Assembly (NCBI GenBank): GCA_030841765.1
Contig: JAUUSS010000008.1
Coordinates: 1-39,198, forward strand
Length of the DNA stretch: 39,198 nucleotides
Origin: Collinsella aerofaciens
GTDB taxonomy: Bacteria > Actinomycetota > Coriobacteriia > Coriobacteriales > Coriobacteriaceae
Reading direction: 5' to 3'
Shown here one piece after another: positions 38,245 to 39,198 of this stretch (position 1 is its first letter; each line of letters begins with the position of its first letter). The notes beneath the pieces were generated by a model that did not search any database, was not told the origin of the DNA, and saw nothing but the letters and a program-made list of their open reading frames with translations. A program made the translations under genes and the position numbers.

Positions 38245-39198
38245 ATGCTTACTACCAAAGAAGCCGCCGAGCTGCTCGGCATCACTCCGCGCAGGGTGCA
38301 GGAGCTCATAAAAAACGGAGCACTTGATGCCCGCAAGGCTTCTGGTGTATGGCTCATCGACAAAGACAGCGTCGACACGCGACTCCGCTCTGTGACCAAA
38401 ACGGGGGGACGTCCCCGCCGCGGCCACGGTAAGAGCGAGATCGCGTTCACCCTCATGAACCGCACGTACGAAGTCGCTCAGCTGGTCTACAGCACATCGC
38501 GAAAAGACTTTACCCACATCGGTGCCGACATCGATTACGCCCACGCCCCTATTGGAGTATTTGGCCCTAATAGCCCCATATCGCTCGACTCCTTCCGCAT
38601 CTGGTGGCGCGGCCGCGGTATCCCGCTCGCACGCATTGGGCTAGCCTCCCTGCTTGCAGAAGCCGCAGTCGATGTTCCCGATGAACTCGTCCAGCGAAAT
38701 CTCGGCCTCTCCTTATCCGACCAGTATTGGATTAGGCCCCAAGGTTCCGGTCTCACCTGGGAGGATATCAACTTCTTCAATAACGCCTTTGATGACGTCT
38801 CACTGTCCATTGCACCCTTTGCCCCAGAGGGAAAAGCGGCTGCCGCAAAGCCCGATAACACCTCGGACGGCAATCTTCAAAAGTACTGGACGTGCGAGGG
38901 CGAACGTCGAATTCTGCATAAGGCAGGAGCGCACCTGGACCAGGAACCTTATAACGAGCTGGTGGCGACCGCGCTCCACCGTCGCATTCTAAACGCCTGC
39001 GATTATGTGCCTTACTCGCTCGAGGGCACGGGCACTTCCGCCCTGAGCACATGCGATGTCTTCTTAACTGATGAAGAAGAGTATGTCCCTGCATTCTATG
39101 TAAACCAGCACGCAAACGCAGATGAACGGCTAACCGACTACGAGCGATATGTAGCAAACTGCGAGGAGCTCGGGGTGACAGGCGTCAAGGATGCCCTT
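38245..39198 (+). CDS. HipA-like protein with N-terminal HTH (3' end outside window)
   Basis: 318 residues seen, open to the right edge. Residues ~1-50 are an HTH_17-type domain (TTKEAAELLGITPRRVQELI, then GVWLIDKDSV). A basic linker GGRPRRGHGKSE follows, then a region like HipA-family kinases: LGLSLSDQYWIRP, TWEDINFFNNAFDD, DGNLQKYWTCEGERRILHK (likely ATP-binding Lys), EPYNELVATALHRRI and the start of the catalytic part. A HipA-type toxin would phosphorylate a translation factor; here no separate HipB is seen and the fused HTH may take that role. GAAGGG lies 8 nt before the ATG. Confidence 0.75.
   Translation, partial: MLTTKEAAELLGITPRRVQELIKNGALDARKASGVWLIDKDSVDTRLRSVTKTGGRPRRGHGKSEIAFTLMNRTYEVAQLVYSTSRKDFTHIGADIDYAHAPIGVFGPNSPISLDSFRIWWRGRGIPLARIGLASLLAEAAVDVPDELVQRNLGLSLSDQYWIRPQGSGLTWEDINFFNNAFDDVSLSIAPFAPEGKAAAAKPDNTSDGNLQKYWTCEGERRILHKAGAHLDQEPYNELVATALHRRILNACDYVPYSLEGTGTSALSTCDVFLTDEEEYVPAFYVNQHANADERLTDYERYVANCEELGVTGVKDAL

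Overview
The window looks like a chromosome segment of a gut actinobacterium of class Coriobacteriia, most likely Collinsella or a close relative. This rests on gene content, a moderately high GC chromosomal part with strong AGGAGG-type ribosome sites, and the arrangement of the tuf-rpmG-tRNA-Trp-secE-nusG-rplK-rplA cluster. The genus is an inference from general familiarity, not from a search.

Positions 1-20,211 are ordinary chromosome. On the minus strand are a cut-off MFS exporter, a FeoA-FeoB fusion for ferrous iron uptake with a tandem dyad operator candidate, and an alpha/beta hydrolase. On the plus strand are a glucose-type PTS IIA protein, asparaginyl-tRNA synthetase, a WYL-like regulator, a three-gene ABC importer of the TrpXYZ type (lipoprotein, permease, ATPase), an MscS channel, and a translationally coupled pair made of a cytoplasmic ParB-like/BMP fusion protein and a metallophosphoesterase. 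The minus strand then carries the translation/transcription cluster tRNA-Tyr, tRNA-Thr(GGT), tRNA-Met, tuf, rpmG, tRNA-Trp, secE, nusG, rplK, rplA. rplJ and rplL do not follow rplA. Several gaps hold long palindromic or tandem repeats: a 62-bp array at 3290, three copies of one terminator-like hairpin (10997, 12015, 14891), and an 800-bp repeat-rich stretch at 19,402-20,211.

Positions 20,212-37,988 are a 17.8-kb integrative mobilizable element inserted in the 3' end of a tRNA-Thr(TGT) gene. A 44-bp direct repeat (20212-20255 and 37945-37988) marks the ends. The intact tRNA is at the right end and a displaced 3' piece is at the left. Triplets of TTGCACAC sit just inside both ends and are probably integrase arm sites. 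From the left the element holds a tyrosine integrase, an excisionase-like protein, an unknown protein, a very GC-rich mobilization module (MobC-like protein, MobL/MOBP-like relaxase, VirD4/TraG coupling protein, oriT candidate), small accessory genes, a nuclease/restriction region, and an AT-richer right end with two HTH-linked unknown genes. No VirB4 or other mating-pore gene is present, so transfer would need a helper.

The nuclease region is decayed. A membrane-anchored HNH nuclease gene is broken by one in-frame TAG. An Mrr-type endonuclease survives only as a C-terminal remnant. A large single-chain Type ISP restriction-modification gene (Mrr nuclease, helicase, methyltransferase, specificity domain) is cut by one in-frame TAA inside its specificity region, next to in-frame repeats.

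From 38,021 the chromosome resumes with a HipA-like gene carrying its own N-terminal HTH. It is preceded by a 28-bp near-perfect inverted repeat that would bury its ribosome binding site. Most intriguing are that hairpin, the oriT and arm sites, the ParB/BMP-phosphoesterase pair, and the several unexplained hairpin repeat families.
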